Counted from the stretch's first letter, positions 9,345 to 18,589 are shown. The stretch: 64,000 nucleotides of DNA from Clostridia bacterium (GCA_017540175.1 JAFYBN010000113.1:34573-98572); one strand, 5' to 3'. The notes: generated by a model not told the origin, from the letters alone. Numbers and translations: made by a program.

Positions 9345-10565
9345 TCACTGTTCCTCCGGTTCCGGTTTTTCCGCTCCCCGCGGTTTTCCCTCCGCCATCC
9401 GCTGAAGGATCCGATACGTCCGTTCGCAGTTCAGCTCGTCCCGAACCGGGTAAAAAGCGTCCAGACGGTCGCGGTATTCCTGCTGCATCCGAAAATCATG
9501 TCCGGCGCATTCATACAGAGCGTCCACAAGCGCGTCCTCCGTCAGAACGACGGGGCCGAAGCCGTGCTTCTCGTAGGAGAAATATCCCTCCTGATAATGG
9601 TACTTCCGGAACTCCTCTTTGTCGAACTGATAGTAGATCACCGGCTTTTCCATGTAGCCGGCGTCGAAAAACACGCTGGAATAATCCGTCACGAGCACGT
9701 TGCAGCGCATCAGCAGCTGCTGCACGTCGTAATCCCGCCAGCCCGCGAGGATGATCCGCTCAGAGGGAGACTTGAACTTATCGAGTTCCTTCTGCAGTTC
9801 GATGTGGGGATAAAAGATCAGCTTGAGATCCCGCTCTTCGAGGAGACGAAGCAGGCGGGGATTTTCGAGCATGGACTGAAACTGTCTGTAGAAAGCGGTT
9901 TCATAGAACTGCTCCCCCTGCGGGTAGTCCGAGCCGCGCCAGGTCGGCATGACGAGGATCTCACCCGAAGACTTGTTCCCCCGGATGAGGTTGTCAAAGC
10001 GGCACAGCCCCGTATATTGGACTACCCCCTCGGGAAACCCGAACTCCGAGACAAGGTAATCGTATTCCATCTTTCCGCCGCTGGCGAAAAAATCGACCTT
10101 CAGGCGGGGATACCGCATCCACATCATTTCGTCCTTGATGATCCCGTGCTGCAGAAAGATCTCCCTGCCCCGCGGCTTTATCCCGATCTGCCGCAGATGA
10201 TAATACGCCATCAGATCCGGCGCTCCCGGCTGCACGTGGGTGCTGATCAGAAAATCGGCGGCCAGATACATCAGATAATGCCGCAGTGATCTCCATTTGA
10301 CCGTGCTGCCGAGCTCCTCGACCTTCGGGCGGTCCGGGCTTTCCTTGTCGATCACATAGCATGTATTGATCTGCGGCTGCCGCTGCCGCAGGTAACGGAA
10401 AAACCAGTACGCGTTGTCTCTTGCGTCAAACCCCCGCTCCATCACAAGCCAGAGGTGGCGGTACTTCTTGTTTGTTTTCCGTAAGATCGCGGCGGCGGGT
10501 CGGAGAACGACCAGAAGGAATCCGTTTTTCAGATAGACCGGCAGCCGCTTCAGTTTATTCAGCAT
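9345..10565 (-). CDS. CDP-glycerol glycerophosphotransferase family protein (TagF/TagB-like)
   Basis: A 406-aa protein with a Glyphos_transf domain (about residues 80-390). Typical markers are FLQHGIIKDEMM and the donor-site block TDYSSVFFDAGYMEKPVIYY. Family members move glycerol- or ribitol-phosphate from a CDP-alditol to a lipid-linked or glycan acceptor. It lacks the extra N-terminal domain of full-length TagF. The gene overlaps the 3' end of the polymerase gene by 11 bases. Its place in a Wzx/Wzy cluster suggests the polymer carries alditol-phosphate, but no CDP-glycerol synthase gene is seen in the window. Confidence 0.88.
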   Translation of the reverse strand: MLNKLKRLPVYLKNGFLLVVLRPAAAILRKTNKKYRHLWLVMERGFDARDNAYWFFRYLRQRQPQINTCYVIDKESPDRPKVEELGSTVKWRSLRHYLMYLAADFLISTHVQPGAPDLMAYYHLRQIGIKPRGREIFLQHGIIKDEMMWMRYPRLKVDFFASGGKMEYDYLVSEFGFPEGVVQYTGLCRFDNLIRGNKSSGEILVMPTWRGSDYPQGEQFYETAFYRQFQSMLENPRLLRLLEERDLKLIFYPHIELQKELDKFKSPSERIILAGWRDYDVQQLLMRCNVLVTDYSSVFFDAGYMEKPVIYYQFDKEEFRKYHYQEGYFSYEKHGFGPVVLTEDALVDALYECAGHDFRMQQEYRDRLDAFYPVRDELNCERTYRILQRMAEGKPRGAEKPEPEEQ

Positions 10566-11934
10566 TTCCCTCTTTTCCTCCCGCCTCGATCATCCAGATT
10601 TCGTCCGCCGCTTCTTCGGGTGAGGGCGGCTTCCATTGCTTCTGCTCCTCCGACGCCGGGATCCGATAGCTGTAGCTCATGGGAATCAGTCTCAGCCCGA
10701 TGCAGCTCCAGAAATAGAAGGCGGTATTGTCCGTCAGATAGGTCGCCGTCATATAGGCAAGGATCGCCATGTAAAGCAGGCCGGTTTCCGTATTGTGCTT
10801 CGTCATCCAATACGCCGGGTACAGGATGTAGTTGATGCCCGTCCAGAGCGTGAAGCCGAGCGCGCCCAGCTCGATGAACACCTTTAAGATATCGTTGTGC
10901 AGGGGATACGCGCGGTTGATGAGCCCCTCTTCGTGCCACATGTTCACGAGATCCGTGACGCCCTCAAAGCCAAGCCCTTTCCAGAAGGGGGACAGCTCGT
11001 AATAGTCGTTCGGCAGGCTCCACAGCACGTCACGCCCCATCGTATCGATCCCGAGCGACTCGAGAAACGAGATCAGAAGACCGGATCGGGTCAGATAGAG
11101 ATACAGATAGAGAAACAAAAACAGAGCGATCCCCGCCGCCAAAATCAGTTTTTTGGTGTGTTTGGACGAGCGGAGCACCCACACGAACAGGCAGACCAAA
11201 AGGATCGCCGGCAAGGTGCTGCGCTTGAGCCCGATCATCAGGAAAAAGAGGGAAAGGATCACGCCCCAGCGTTTCAGGCGTTTCTCGGTCCGCGTTGTTT
11301 TCGGCGCGAACATCAAATAATAAATGAAGAACTGCCCGAACAGAAAGGTGATGTCGTGGATCTCGAGCGCGCGGACAAATCCCTCCGCCTCTCCGAAGGT
11401 GACAAGGCAGGTCACAACGGAGGTGACGCTCTCCACAATTCCGTATTTCGGCATCTCGAGAAGGATGATGGCGGTGTTCGTCGCGCACATGCCGAAAAAC
11501 AGATAATTGACCGCTCTGTCTTCAAACAGATAGCACATGAAGACGGAGTAGATGATCGTGATCGTCTGGTAAAGGATTTTCTGCCCCGCCCTGCCGATGG
11601 ACGCCGCCTCGGAGAGATCCGTGATCCAGATGTACATGCTGACCATGGCATATACGGCGATCAGGAGCAGAAAGATCGGAAAATAGCCCGCCGCTTTTTT
11701 GAGTCTCGAAAAATCCGCGGCCACGAGAAAATTCAGAAAAGCGCACGCGATCGTCCCCAGCGCGATCACCTTGGGCAGTCCGCCGTACGCGTTGTTCAGA
11801 ACCTTCCAGTCGCCAAGCCCGGCGAGCACCGTACAGGCAACGGCAAGAAAGGAGACGAACGCGGGGCAGTGTTTCCCGGATTCCGGCAGCGTCCCGAGGT
11901 CCGCGCCGAGCTGCATGTCATGATGGTTTGTCAC
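10555..11934 (-). CDS. O-antigen ligase/polymerase-like membrane protein (Wzy candidate)
   Basis: A 459-aa protein with about 11-12 predicted membrane segments and one long outside loop around residues 300-370, the layout of Wzy/WaaL-type proteins. The loop contains NDYYELSPFWKGLGFEGVT and the His-bearing YPLHNDILKVFIELGALGF, a pattern common in EPS polymerases. The start is a GTG at 11934 with GGAG six bases upstream. Position between the Wzz pair and the glycosyltransferases supports repeat-unit polymerisation at the outer face of the membrane. The family has low sequence conservation, so the call rests on topology, loop motif and context. Confidence 0.82.
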   Translation of the reverse strand: MTNHHDMQLGADLGTLPESGKHCPAFVSFLAVACTVLAGLGDWKVLNNAYGGLPKVIALGTIACAFLNFLVAADFSRLKKAAGYFPIFLLLIAVYAMVSMYIWITDLSEAASIGRAGQKILYQTITIIYSVFMCYLFEDRAVNYLFFGMCATNTAIILLEMPKYGIVESVTSVVTCLVTFGEAEGFVRALEIHDITFLFGQFFIYYLMFAPKTTRTEKRLKRWGVILSLFFLMIGLKRSTLPAILLVCLFVWVLRSSKHTKKLILAAGIALFLFLYLYLYLTRSGLLISFLESLGIDTMGRDVLWSLPNDYYELSPFWKGLGFEGVTDLVNMWHEEGLINRAYPLHNDILKVFIELGALGFTLWTGINYILYPAYWMTKHNTETGLLYMAILAYMTATYLTDNTAFYFWSCIGLRLIPMSYSYRIPASEEQKQWKPPSPEEAADEIWMIEAGGKEGNAE

Positions 11935-11957
11935 AACTTACTCCGCCTTCTTTTTGC

Positions 11958-13829
11958 TCACGCGTTCTCCTGCGCCCCCGCCGCGCTGTTCTCTTCGGAA
12001 ACAGTCTCCCGGGCGGGAGAGCTCTCCTCGCCGTACATCCTCTGCAGCGCAAGGCGGAGCAGTTCCCGGATCTCGAAGACCGCGTCCGCGCTCGAGACCG
12101 CTTTGCCCGCGACGTAATGGATCTTGTATTTCGGATTCATATCGTTGTATTTCCCGACCTGCCGCCCGATCGCTTCCCGAATCACGTCCAGTTTTTCGAG
12201 CGAGCAATCGCGGAAGAAGGCGACGAACACGCCGCTGCCGTTATACCCCACAAAGCCGTACAGGTCGCCGAAGCTCTTTAAGATCATGGCAAAGTTTTTG
12301 AGAGCCTCGTCGCCGGCAGCGCGCCCGTGTTCGCGCGTCAGGCTGCTCAGGGAATCCATCTTGAGCGTCATGCACGAGAAATTCTCATCCAGAAGCCGAT
12401 CGGACAACTCGCCGATGTACGAATCGCATTTGGCGCGGTTCGGCAGCTGCACCGTTTTGTCGACGTATCGGAAATAGTCGATAAAGTCGATCGCTCTCCC
12501 GACGAGCACCGCCCCGACGCAGCCCACCATCGCGAACAGAATGACCGCAATGGCAAGGTACAGCTTCAGATTCACCGTCGGCTGAACGTTGATGCTGCTG
12601 ATCATCGTCAGGTAATTCGCGCTGAGACGGCGGTTCAGCTCGTGGCCCGTATTCTCGACATACCGATAATACTCGTTCGTGAGCTTCACGCAGTGATCGA
12701 TTTTGTCTCGGATCTCTTCCGGGCTGAACGATTTCTGTCCGTTCGCGCCGCGCGCGGCATCGTACACGGACAGCAGGTATTCGCTGTGCTCCTTCTCGAT
12801 GGTTTTCTGACGGATCCCGATGTTCAGGTCCACATATTCCTGAATCAGGCCGTCGTAGGTCGTTTCCTTGCTGTTGTGATCGCGGTCGTACTCAACGTCC
12901 TTTAAAATATACTCCGTCCCGATCTCCTGCCCCTGGGTATTCGAGCTGTGATAATGGTAATCCATCATCTCTTTGTTGCGCTCGCTGTAGTTGTCGATCA
13001 GCTGTTTCAGGTAATCGGCGCGCGCCTGCTGGTTCTCGATATACAGCTGCATGTCCTCGCTGTCCTGCGTCAGCCGGCTGATTAGCAGATCGATGTCGAC
13101 GGTCTCCGCGTCCGAAAGGATCGCGGCATACAGGCTCGGGATCTCGTAATTATAGACGAATTCATAAATCCGGACCAGATCGTCGTAGGAGTATCCCGTC
13201 TCCACCGAGCGGAAATACGGCTGGGAGGCCCGCTTGCTCAGGAGGTAATCGATCATGTTCGAGACGGAATCCTCGAGGATCTGCGCACTTTCCAGATAAT
13301 CGTACTCCGCTTCCGAAAGCACGGAAGCCCCGTTGTTCTGCAGGGGTTCTTCCACATATTTTTCGGCGTAAAACTCGTAGTAGTTCTTGAGGATCGCGTC
13401 CAGTACGTTCCAGGCGTATTCTTCGTCCTGATCGCTGCCGCCGACGTAATACACCCGGTATGTATCGGCAATAAAGGAGGGTTCCTCGCCCTTTTCGAGC
13501 AGCGCTTCGTTCAGCTTCTGCTGCGATTCGGAAACGACTTCTTCGACATAGCAGCTCGAACGGACGGCATCGATGTTGGCCCGCTCTCCGAGGTCGGTCA
13601 GAGCGGCGTCGATGACCGTCGAGGAATAGATCTCCTCAACGTTCAGGGGACTCCCGTCCGGCGTGTAGCCGTCCTTTGCCCCGTCGTTTGTGTACCGGAG
13701 AACGGCGGAAGCGACGTATCGCTGCTGGGACTTGCCGTAGATGAAGATCGAGAGAGCCCCGATCACAGCTAAAAGAAAGATCAGAAGGCTGTACTGCTTC
13801 AGATAGCGCAGAATACTGAATTTTCTCAT
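11958..13829 (-). CDS. Wzz-type chain-length protein fused to a degenerate GGDEF domain
   Basis: A 623-aa protein. Membrane segment 1 is at about 13-31 and segment 2 at about 421-445. The roughly 390 residues between them are helical and outside the membrane, the layout of Wzz polysaccharide co-polymerases. Residues about 456-600 in the cytoplasm look like a diguanylate cyclase domain: DKTVQLPNR matches the D-x-LTGLPNR start, and MDSLSSLTREHGRAAGDEAL matches the D-x-D...GH..GD..L block. The catalytic GGDEF signature is replaced by GYNGSGVFVAFF, so cyclase activity is not expected, although nucleotide binding could remain. No BY-kinase domain is present. It overlaps the upstream Wzz gene by 4 bases (ATGA). 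I infer that chain length could respond to a nucleotide signal. Confidence 0.85.
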   Translation of the reverse strand: MRKFSILRYLKQYSLLIFLLAVIGALSIFIYGKSQQRYVASAVLRYTNDGAKDGYTPDGSPLNVEEIYSSTVIDAALTDLGERANIDAVRSSCYVEEVVSESQQKLNEALLEKGEEPSFIADTYRVYYVGGSDQDEEYAWNVLDAILKNYYEFYAEKYVEEPLQNNGASVLSEAEYDYLESAQILEDSVSNMIDYLLSKRASQPYFRSVETGYSYDDLVRIYEFVYNYEIPSLYAAILSDAETVDIDLLISRLTQDSEDMQLYIENQQARADYLKQLIDNYSERNKEMMDYHYHSSNTQGQEIGTEYILKDVEYDRDHNSKETTYDGLIQEYVDLNIGIRQKTIEKEHSEYLLSVYDAARGANGQKSFSPEEIRDKIDHCVKLTNEYYRYVENTGHELNRRLSANYLTMISSINVQPTVNLKLYLAIAVILFAMVGCVGAVLVGRAIDFIDYFRYVDKTVQLPNRAKCDSYIGELSDRLLDENFSCMTLKMDSLSSLTREHGRAAGDEALKNFAMILKSFGDLYGFVGYNGSGVFVAFFRDCSLEKLDVIREAIGRQVGKYNDMNPKYKIHYVAGKAVSSADAVFEIRELLRLALQRMYGEESSPARETVSEENSAAGAQENA

Positions 13830-15172
13830 ATTTCTTTCTCCTTATCTGAAAGAAATATCCGCATGAACACGCAGACGAACGCCAGCAGAAGGATCAGCGC
13901 CGCGCAGAGAAGCGAGCCGGACAAACCGACGCGATCCGCAAAACCTGTTGTGTCCTCGCTGAAGCCGATATAGTCGCGGGCTTTCGCGCTGGTGTACGAG
14001 CTGTCCACCGCCTGTATCTCCGCAGCAAGCTGCTCAAGGGATGCTTTCATCTCATCGATCATGGACCTGACCTTGTCCGTTTTGGCGCGGTCGGACAGGT
14101 TCGTTTTCAGTTTTTCCGTGAGATAGGTGTTGTACTCGATCTGTTCCACGCGCTCCGACGCGCCCGCAAGCTGTTCTTCTGCGTGGATCGCCATATTGTC
14201 CATACCGGTTTTGGTTCTGGACATATAGTATTTCATGGTCTGATCCTGCGTGGGGATCATGACGACGGCGCTCATCGCCGCGTCGTAGATCCGGATCCCC
14301 TTGTTGTCCTCGTCGTAGGCCGCCATCATTTTGTTCTGTACCAGGCGGTCCATGCGGATTTTGTAGTTCAGCATGCTGTCAAGCCCCGCCCGGTCGTCGG
14401 CGATCCCGTTTTCGATGATATACGAGCGCAGCCTCGCAAGATCGTAACGATAGAAATTGTCGATCTTTTGCTCCAGAGCGGAAAAGGTGCTCCCGGTATC
14501 CGGATCCTGATAGTTTTTGCTTTCCCGGCTGCGGAGCTGAACGTATTTTTGAAGCTGGCCGCACTTGATTTCGAGGAGATCGGCCGTCAGGAGATACTCG
14601 TCGCTGAATTTCAGATCGTCGACGTCAAAGGACAGAATGGAGTGGTTGAATCCGTAATGCTTCACGAAGTATTCGCGGTATGCCCGGCAGAGGCAGTCCA
14701 GCATTTCTTCCGCCGGTTTTTGACGCGCGGCGCCCCTCGTCGTAAATTTGACGACGAACGAGGTGCTGATATAATTCGTGCCGCCGCTGACGTTCCGGTC
14801 GTGCGTCGCTTTTACGCTGACACATTCTCTCAGCTCGTCCGGAGTGATCTCCCCTTCCAGACCGGCGTATTCCGTGAGGAGCTCCATGACCTCGTCGCTT
14901 TGGATCTCAAAGATATTGAATCTCGTCTGGCTGGGCGTCAGCCCCCTCGAGGCCTCCTCGTATTCCAAGGACAGGATCGTGGCGGCCGTGCGGCGGTTTA
15001 TGAGATAGTAACAGCCGCACAGCGCCGCCGAAACGAGCGCAAAGGAAACGAGAACGATGAACTTTCGCTTCCAGAACGCCGCGAAGGTCTTTTGCAGGCT
15101 GCTCCAGCCCCTGCTCAGAAAAACGGATGACGTCGTGTCCGTGGGTGTTTTCGGTTTGTTTTTCACTTGCAT
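13826..15172 (-). CDS. Wzz-like chain-length/co-polymerase protein
   Basis: A 448-aa protein with one membrane segment near residues 38-58, a long helical extracytoplasmic region, and a second membrane segment near 418-441 followed by a short charged tail. This is the Wzz/Wzc N-terminal layout without any kinase domain. It ends in ATGA overlapping the start of the Wzz-GGDEF gene, implying coupled translation and perhaps a hetero-oligomer. The RBS GAGGTGAAAATCA precedes the ATG. No CpsB/CpsD-type phosphatase or tyrosine kinase is encoded in the window. Confidence 0.82.
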   Translation of the reverse strand: MQVKNKPKTPTDTTSSVFLSRGWSSLQKTFAAFWKRKFIVLVSFALVSAALCGCYYLINRRTAATILSLEYEEASRGLTPSQTRFNIFEIQSDEVMELLTEYAGLEGEITPDELRECVSVKATHDRNVSGGTNYISTSFVVKFTTRGAARQKPAEEMLDCLCRAYREYFVKHYGFNHSILSFDVDDLKFSDEYLLTADLLEIKCGQLQKYVQLRSRESKNYQDPDTGSTFSALEQKIDNFYRYDLARLRSYIIENGIADDRAGLDSMLNYKIRMDRLVQNKMMAAYDEDNKGIRIYDAAMSAVVMIPTQDQTMKYYMSRTKTGMDNMAIHAEEQLAGASERVEQIEYNTYLTEKLKTNLSDRAKTDKVRSMIDEMKASLEQLAAEIQAVDSSYTSAKARDYIGFSEDTTGFADRVGLSGSLLCAALILLLAFVCVFMRIFLSDKEKEI

Positions 15173-15287
15173 TGATTTTCACCTCTTTTTGCCGCTGATG
15201 CTGTCTCCCGCCCGGTTTGCTCTTCCCCGGACCTCGGGTCCTCGGTCTTGAACCGCTGCGATTTTCCCCGATCCGCTCCGAAACCGC

Positions 15288-16202
15288 TCAGGAGGGTCTG
15301 ATATCTATAACAACCAGCTCGGGCATATTGTTGACCCGCGGCGGAAAATTCTTGGAGTCTCCCATCCCCGCGCTGATGATCAGGGGCTGGCCGTTCTTCA
15401 GGACATATCTGCCCGCCGTGTACTTCGGGAAAAAGCCTTCCTCGTTCGAATAAAGCCCTCCGATGAAAGGGAGCCGGATGATCCCGCCGTGCACATGTCC
15501 CGCGATCCCGAGGTCGAACGCGTAGTCGGAAATCTGCGCATCGAAGAGGATCGGGATGTGCGCCATGACGATGCAGAATTCGGAGGGATCCACGGACGCA
15601 TTCTCCATGAATTCCCGTCCCCCGTATTCTTCGAAGCCATAGGCCGTGCCTTCTATGCCGACAAGCTGAACGGTGTCGTCCCCGATCTGCATCTCGCGCA
15701 TCCCGTTGCGCAGCAGCGTCAACCCGGCTTCTTCAAACCTTTTGGGCAAATCCCTGTCGCCCAGGGAATAGATCCGCTCGCTCTCGTGATTTCCCAAAAC
15801 GCCGCAGCACGGCGCGATCTCCGCCGCCGCGCGCACAAAGGCCAGCATGGGCTCGTAGTCATCCTCTTCGCGGATCACCATGTCGCCCAGGAACAGAACG
15901 AGATTCGGCTTCAGCTCCCGCAGGTCGGACAGCAGCGTTTCATGATTCTCTCCGTATTCCCGGTTGTGCAGATCGGAGATGACCGCGATCCGGATATTAC
16001 GGCTGACCTTCCCGGAGGTCTCCTGATAGAAACTGATCGAATAATGGGTCTTTGTGTACCGCGCATAGACCAGAACCGCCGCGGCCGCGGCAATCGCCGC
16101 CGCAAGCGCAATGATCCAAATAATACGCAGCGCTCTCGGAAATCCGCGTTTTTTCCGGTCCGTCGGTTCGGTTTTTGTCTCAGTCGTCATGGTCTCTGCC
16201 AT
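15288..16202 (-). CDS. Membrane-anchored metallophosphoesterase (YkuE-like)
   Basis: A 304-aa calcineurin-like phosphoesterase with one N-terminal membrane anchor (about residues 25-48) and the catalytic domain outside. The metal-binding motifs appear in order: SDLHNREYG (D-x-H), FLGDMV (GD), LGNHES (GNHE), MAHIPI and GHVHGG (GHxH). In this family it hydrolyses phosphodiesters or phosphomonoesters; YkuE-like proteins act on the cell surface. The start at 16202 is chosen because AGGAG precedes it. The longer frame adds 19 Arg-rich residues. It is the first gene behind two strong promoters and stands 115 bases before the Wzz pair, so it may act on the lipid carrier or the polymer. Confidence 0.9.
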   Translation of the reverse strand: MAETMTTETKTEPTDRKKRGFPRALRIIWIIALAAAIAAAAAVLVYARYTKTHYSISFYQETSGKVSRNIRIAVISDLHNREYGENHETLLSDLRELKPNLVLFLGDMVIREEDDYEPMLAFVRAAAEIAPCCGVLGNHESERIYSLGDRDLPKRFEEAGLTLLRNGMREMQIGDDTVQLVGIEGTAYGFEEYGGREFMENASVDPSEFCIVMAHIPILFDAQISDYAFDLGIAGHVHGGIIRLPFIGGLYSNEEGFFPKYTAGRYVLKNGQPLIISAGMGDSKNFPPRVNNMPELVVIDIRPS

Positions 16203-16318
16203 CCGCTCCTGTCTCCTGAGTTTTTTAACCGGAGGATCCCGCCGCGCCGTCTTCCGCACGCGAAAACGGCGGCTCGGTGATTCCTTGTTTCCGGAAGTGC
16301 CTGATTTCGTCAGATTTC

Positions 16319-16347
16319 ATTATATCAAAACGGCATACGGCTGTCAA
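16319..16347 (-). promoter_or_regulatory. Consensus sigma-A promoter for the EPS operon
   Basis: On the minus strand TTGACA (16347-16342), a 17-base spacer and TATAAT (16324-16319) match the consensus at all twelve positions. Transcription would start near 16312, about 110 bases before the phosphoesterase ATG. Confidence 0.9.
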
Positions 16348-16370
16348 GATTTGGGGGGGAAGCTCCGTCC

Positions 16371-16400
16371 GGGTATGACCCCGGGGTATGACCCGGGGAG
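16371..16400. repeat. Short direct repeat upstream of the EPS promoter
   Basis: GGTATGACCC occurs twice, 13 bases apart, between the two promoters. Its role is unknown; it could be a regulator site. Confidence 0.35.
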
Positions 16401-16489
16401 TGTCTGGGAATGCCCCGACGCTTCTCCGCCCGTGCGCGCAAAAGAGCCTCCGGACGCGCCTTCCGCGGATAATCATACACTTATCATGA

Positions 16490-16518
16490 ATTATACCACG
16501 GATCGACACGAATTGCAA
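16490..16518 (-). promoter_or_regulatory. Second upstream promoter for the EPS operon
   Basis: On the minus strand TTGCAA, a 17-base spacer and TATAAT lie 171 bases upstream of the first promoter. Tandem promoters would give the operon two inputs. Nothing else is seen in the 432-base gap between 16203 and 16635 apart from these sites and the short repeat. Confidence 0.75.
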
Positions 16519-16635
16519 GCGGCGGACAGCGGGTTTTGATCCCGATTCTGTCCGCCGCCCGAATTTGCCGCTTTATCTGTAGAAAACCTGAAAAACCGAA
16601 ATGACGGGGCGGCGCAGGAGCTTCAGAGCCGCGCG

Positions 16636-17703
16636 TCAGGTATAATAGGATTTATACCACTCGGCAAACCGCCTCAGCCCTTCCCGTATGCCGATGGACG
16701 GCGTAAACCCGTAGTCCTCCTCAAGCGCCGCGCTGTCCGCATAGGTCACGGGGACGTCCCCGGGCTGCATGCCGACCAGCTCCCGGTGCGCTTCGAAGTC
16801 ATAATCCTCGGGAAGCACTTTTGCCCGCACCAGCTCGTCCTGAAGTGTGCTCACATAATCGAGCAGATTCTCGGGCGTGCCTCCGCCGATGTTGTACACC
16901 GCGTAAGGCGGAACCGGCAGGCCGTCTTCCCCGGTCTTTTTTTCCGGCGCTCCCCGCATCACGCGGAAAACCCCTTCGACGATGTCGTCCACATAGGTGA
17001 AATCCCGTCTGCAGTTGCCGTAATTGAAGATTTTGATGGTCCCGCCCCGCACGAGGGTGTCGGCGGCCGAGAAATAGAACATGTCGGGACGCCCCGCCGG
17101 ACCGTAGACCGTGAAGAAGCGCAGTCCCGTCGACGGAATGCCGTACAGCTTGGAATAGGCGTGCGCGAGAAGCTCGTCGCTCTTTTTCGTGGCGGCGTAA
17201 AGACTCACGGGCGTGTCCGCCTTGTCCTCCGTGGAGAAGGGAACCTTGCGGTTTCCGCCGTAGACGGAACTGCTCGACGCGTAAACCAGATGCTCCACGG
17301 GGTAATTCCTGCACGCCTCGAGGATATTGTAAAAGCCGATGATGTTCGATTCGATGTAGACGTCCGGATGATCGATGGAATAGCGCACGCCCGCCTGCGC
17401 CGCCAGATTGACGACGACGGCCGGCCTGTACTCCGCGAAGAGCCCGTCGATCAGCGCCTTGTCCGCGATGGAGCCTTTTATAAAGACATGCTGCGCGGGG
17501 GAGTTCTTCGCCGCCTCTTCGATCAGCCCGAGCCGGTATTCCTTCAGCTTCGGGTCGTAATAGTCGTTCATATTGTCGAGGGAGATGACCGTGCCTCCCT
17601 CCATCTCGCAGAGAAGACGGAGGACGAGATTCGCGCCGATGAAACCGGGAGAGCCGGTCACAAGGATGGTCTTATGGTTCAGATCAACATGCTTTTTTCC
17701 CAT
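16636..17703 (-). CDS. UDP-glucuronate 4-epimerase-like NAD-dependent epimerase
   Basis: A 355-aa extended short-chain dehydrogenase/reductase. The Rossmann motif is TGSPGFIG, a variant of TGxxGxxG. The active site has YASSSSVYG and the catalytic Y-x3-K as YAATKKSDELLAHAYS. The Tyr-Ala-Ala-Thr-Lys-Lys sequence and FTVYGPAGRPDMFYF are typical of CapI-type UDP-glucuronate epimerases, which make UDP-galacturonate. The start codon lies 3 bases after the nucleotidyltransferase stop, and its RBS (GAGG) is inside that gene's end, so translation is coupled. It likely supplies an acidic sugar for the polymer. Confidence 0.87.
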   Translation of the reverse strand: MGKKHVDLNHKTILVTGSPGFIGANLVLRLLCEMEGGTVISLDNMNDYYDPKLKEYRLGLIEEAAKNSPAQHVFIKGSIADKALIDGLFAEYRPAVVVNLAAQAGVRYSIDHPDVYIESNIIGFYNILEACRNYPVEHLVYASSSSVYGGNRKVPFSTEDKADTPVSLYAATKKSDELLAHAYSKLYGIPSTGLRFFTVYGPAGRPDMFYFSAADTLVRGGTIKIFNYGNCRRDFTYVDDIVEGVFRVMRGAPEKKTGEDGLPVPPYAVYNIGGGTPENLLDYVSTLQDELVRAKVLPEDYDFEAHRELVGMQPGDVPVTYADSAALEEDYGFTPSIGIREGLRRFAEWYKSYYT

Positions 17704-17706
17704 GGT

Positions 17707-18444
17707 TTACCTCACGATCCCTTTGTATGTCCGCTTCACGTTCTCGTAGCTTTCGAGATTGCCGATGTCGTACCGGCTTCCGGGCATTTCCATGCTGTGG
17801 ATCACGCTGCGGCGGCACATCCACGCGACAAGCGAGCCGGGCGCGTCGGTCCCGCAGCCGTCCGCAACGGCGTCCCCGATCTTTGCGGCGTCCGCCCGGG
17901 TATAGAAATAGAACGGGGGAGTCGCCCAGTTTGATTTCGGATGCTCCGGCTTTTCTTCAAAGGAGACGAGCAGATCCCCCTCTCCGATTTCGGAAATGCC
18001 GCTTTTCCGGCATTTCTTTTCGTCAAACTCCGCGTACCGCATGGTGCAGGAGGTGCCTTTGGCGAGCGCGTACCGGATAAAGCGCGTCAGGGAGAAATCC
18101 AGCACGTTGTCCCCGGCAATCATGAGCAGATCGTCGTCGAGATCCAGCGCGTCTATGGCGAACCGCATATCGCGCACCGCGCCGAGCCGGGTCTCGTTCG
18201 TGGATGTCCCGTCGTCCAAAACCGTGATCGGAGGCTTGTGCCCGTCCGCCCATTCTTCAAAATGGCGCACGAATTTGTGATTGGAAATCACAACGTAGCC
18301 GTCCACTATTCCGGCGGAGTCGATGTCGTCGATCAGCCAGTCAAGGATCGTCTTTTCTCCGACCTTGAGCAGCGGTTTGGGAAAGTTTTCGGTCAGGGGA
18401 TAAAGGCGGGTTGCGTATCCCGCGGCAAGAATCATACATTTCAT
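17707..18444 (-). CDS. Sugar-1-phosphate nucleotidyltransferase
   Basis: A 245-aa NTP_transferase-family enzyme. The N-terminal nucleotide-binding loop is AAGYATRLYPLTENFPKPLL, the form shared by RmlA and GlmU-N enzymes. A conserved IAGDNVLDF supplies the metal-binding Asp. It would join a sugar-1-phosphate to an NTP, giving an NDP-sugar. It is shorter than RmlA (about 290 aa) and has no hexapeptide domain. GGAGGTG lies 6 bases before the ATG. It is co-transcribed with the epimerase and opens a separate short operon from the promoter at 18590-18619. Confidence 0.88.
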   Translation of the reverse strand: MKCMILAAGYATRLYPLTENFPKPLLKVGEKTILDWLIDDIDSAGIVDGYVVISNHKFVRHFEEWADGHKPPITVLDDGTSTNETRLGAVRDMRFAIDALDLDDDLLMIAGDNVLDFSLTRFIRYALAKGTSCTMRYAEFDEKKCRKSGISEIGEGDLLVSFEEKPEHPKSNWATPPFYFYTRADAAKIGDAVADGCGTDAPGSLVAWMCRRSVIHSMEMPGSRYDIGNLESYENVKRTYKGIVR

Positions 18445-18589
18445 GGTTTCACCTCCGAACCGCGCTCCGTCCGCGCCGCGGCGGATCTCTGCGCCGTATT
18501 TGTCTTCGCGCCCTCAACCGAAGGCCCGGCCGGTTCCGCTCCCCCGACCTCTGCGCCGGAGGAGGAGCCGCCGCCGTTTTCCTGAGTGC

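Noticed and set aside
8150-9754. Plus-strand frame of 534 codons over the GT4 genes
   Set aside because: Shadow of two recognised glycosyltransferases, with no start signals and Arg/Pro-rich sequence.
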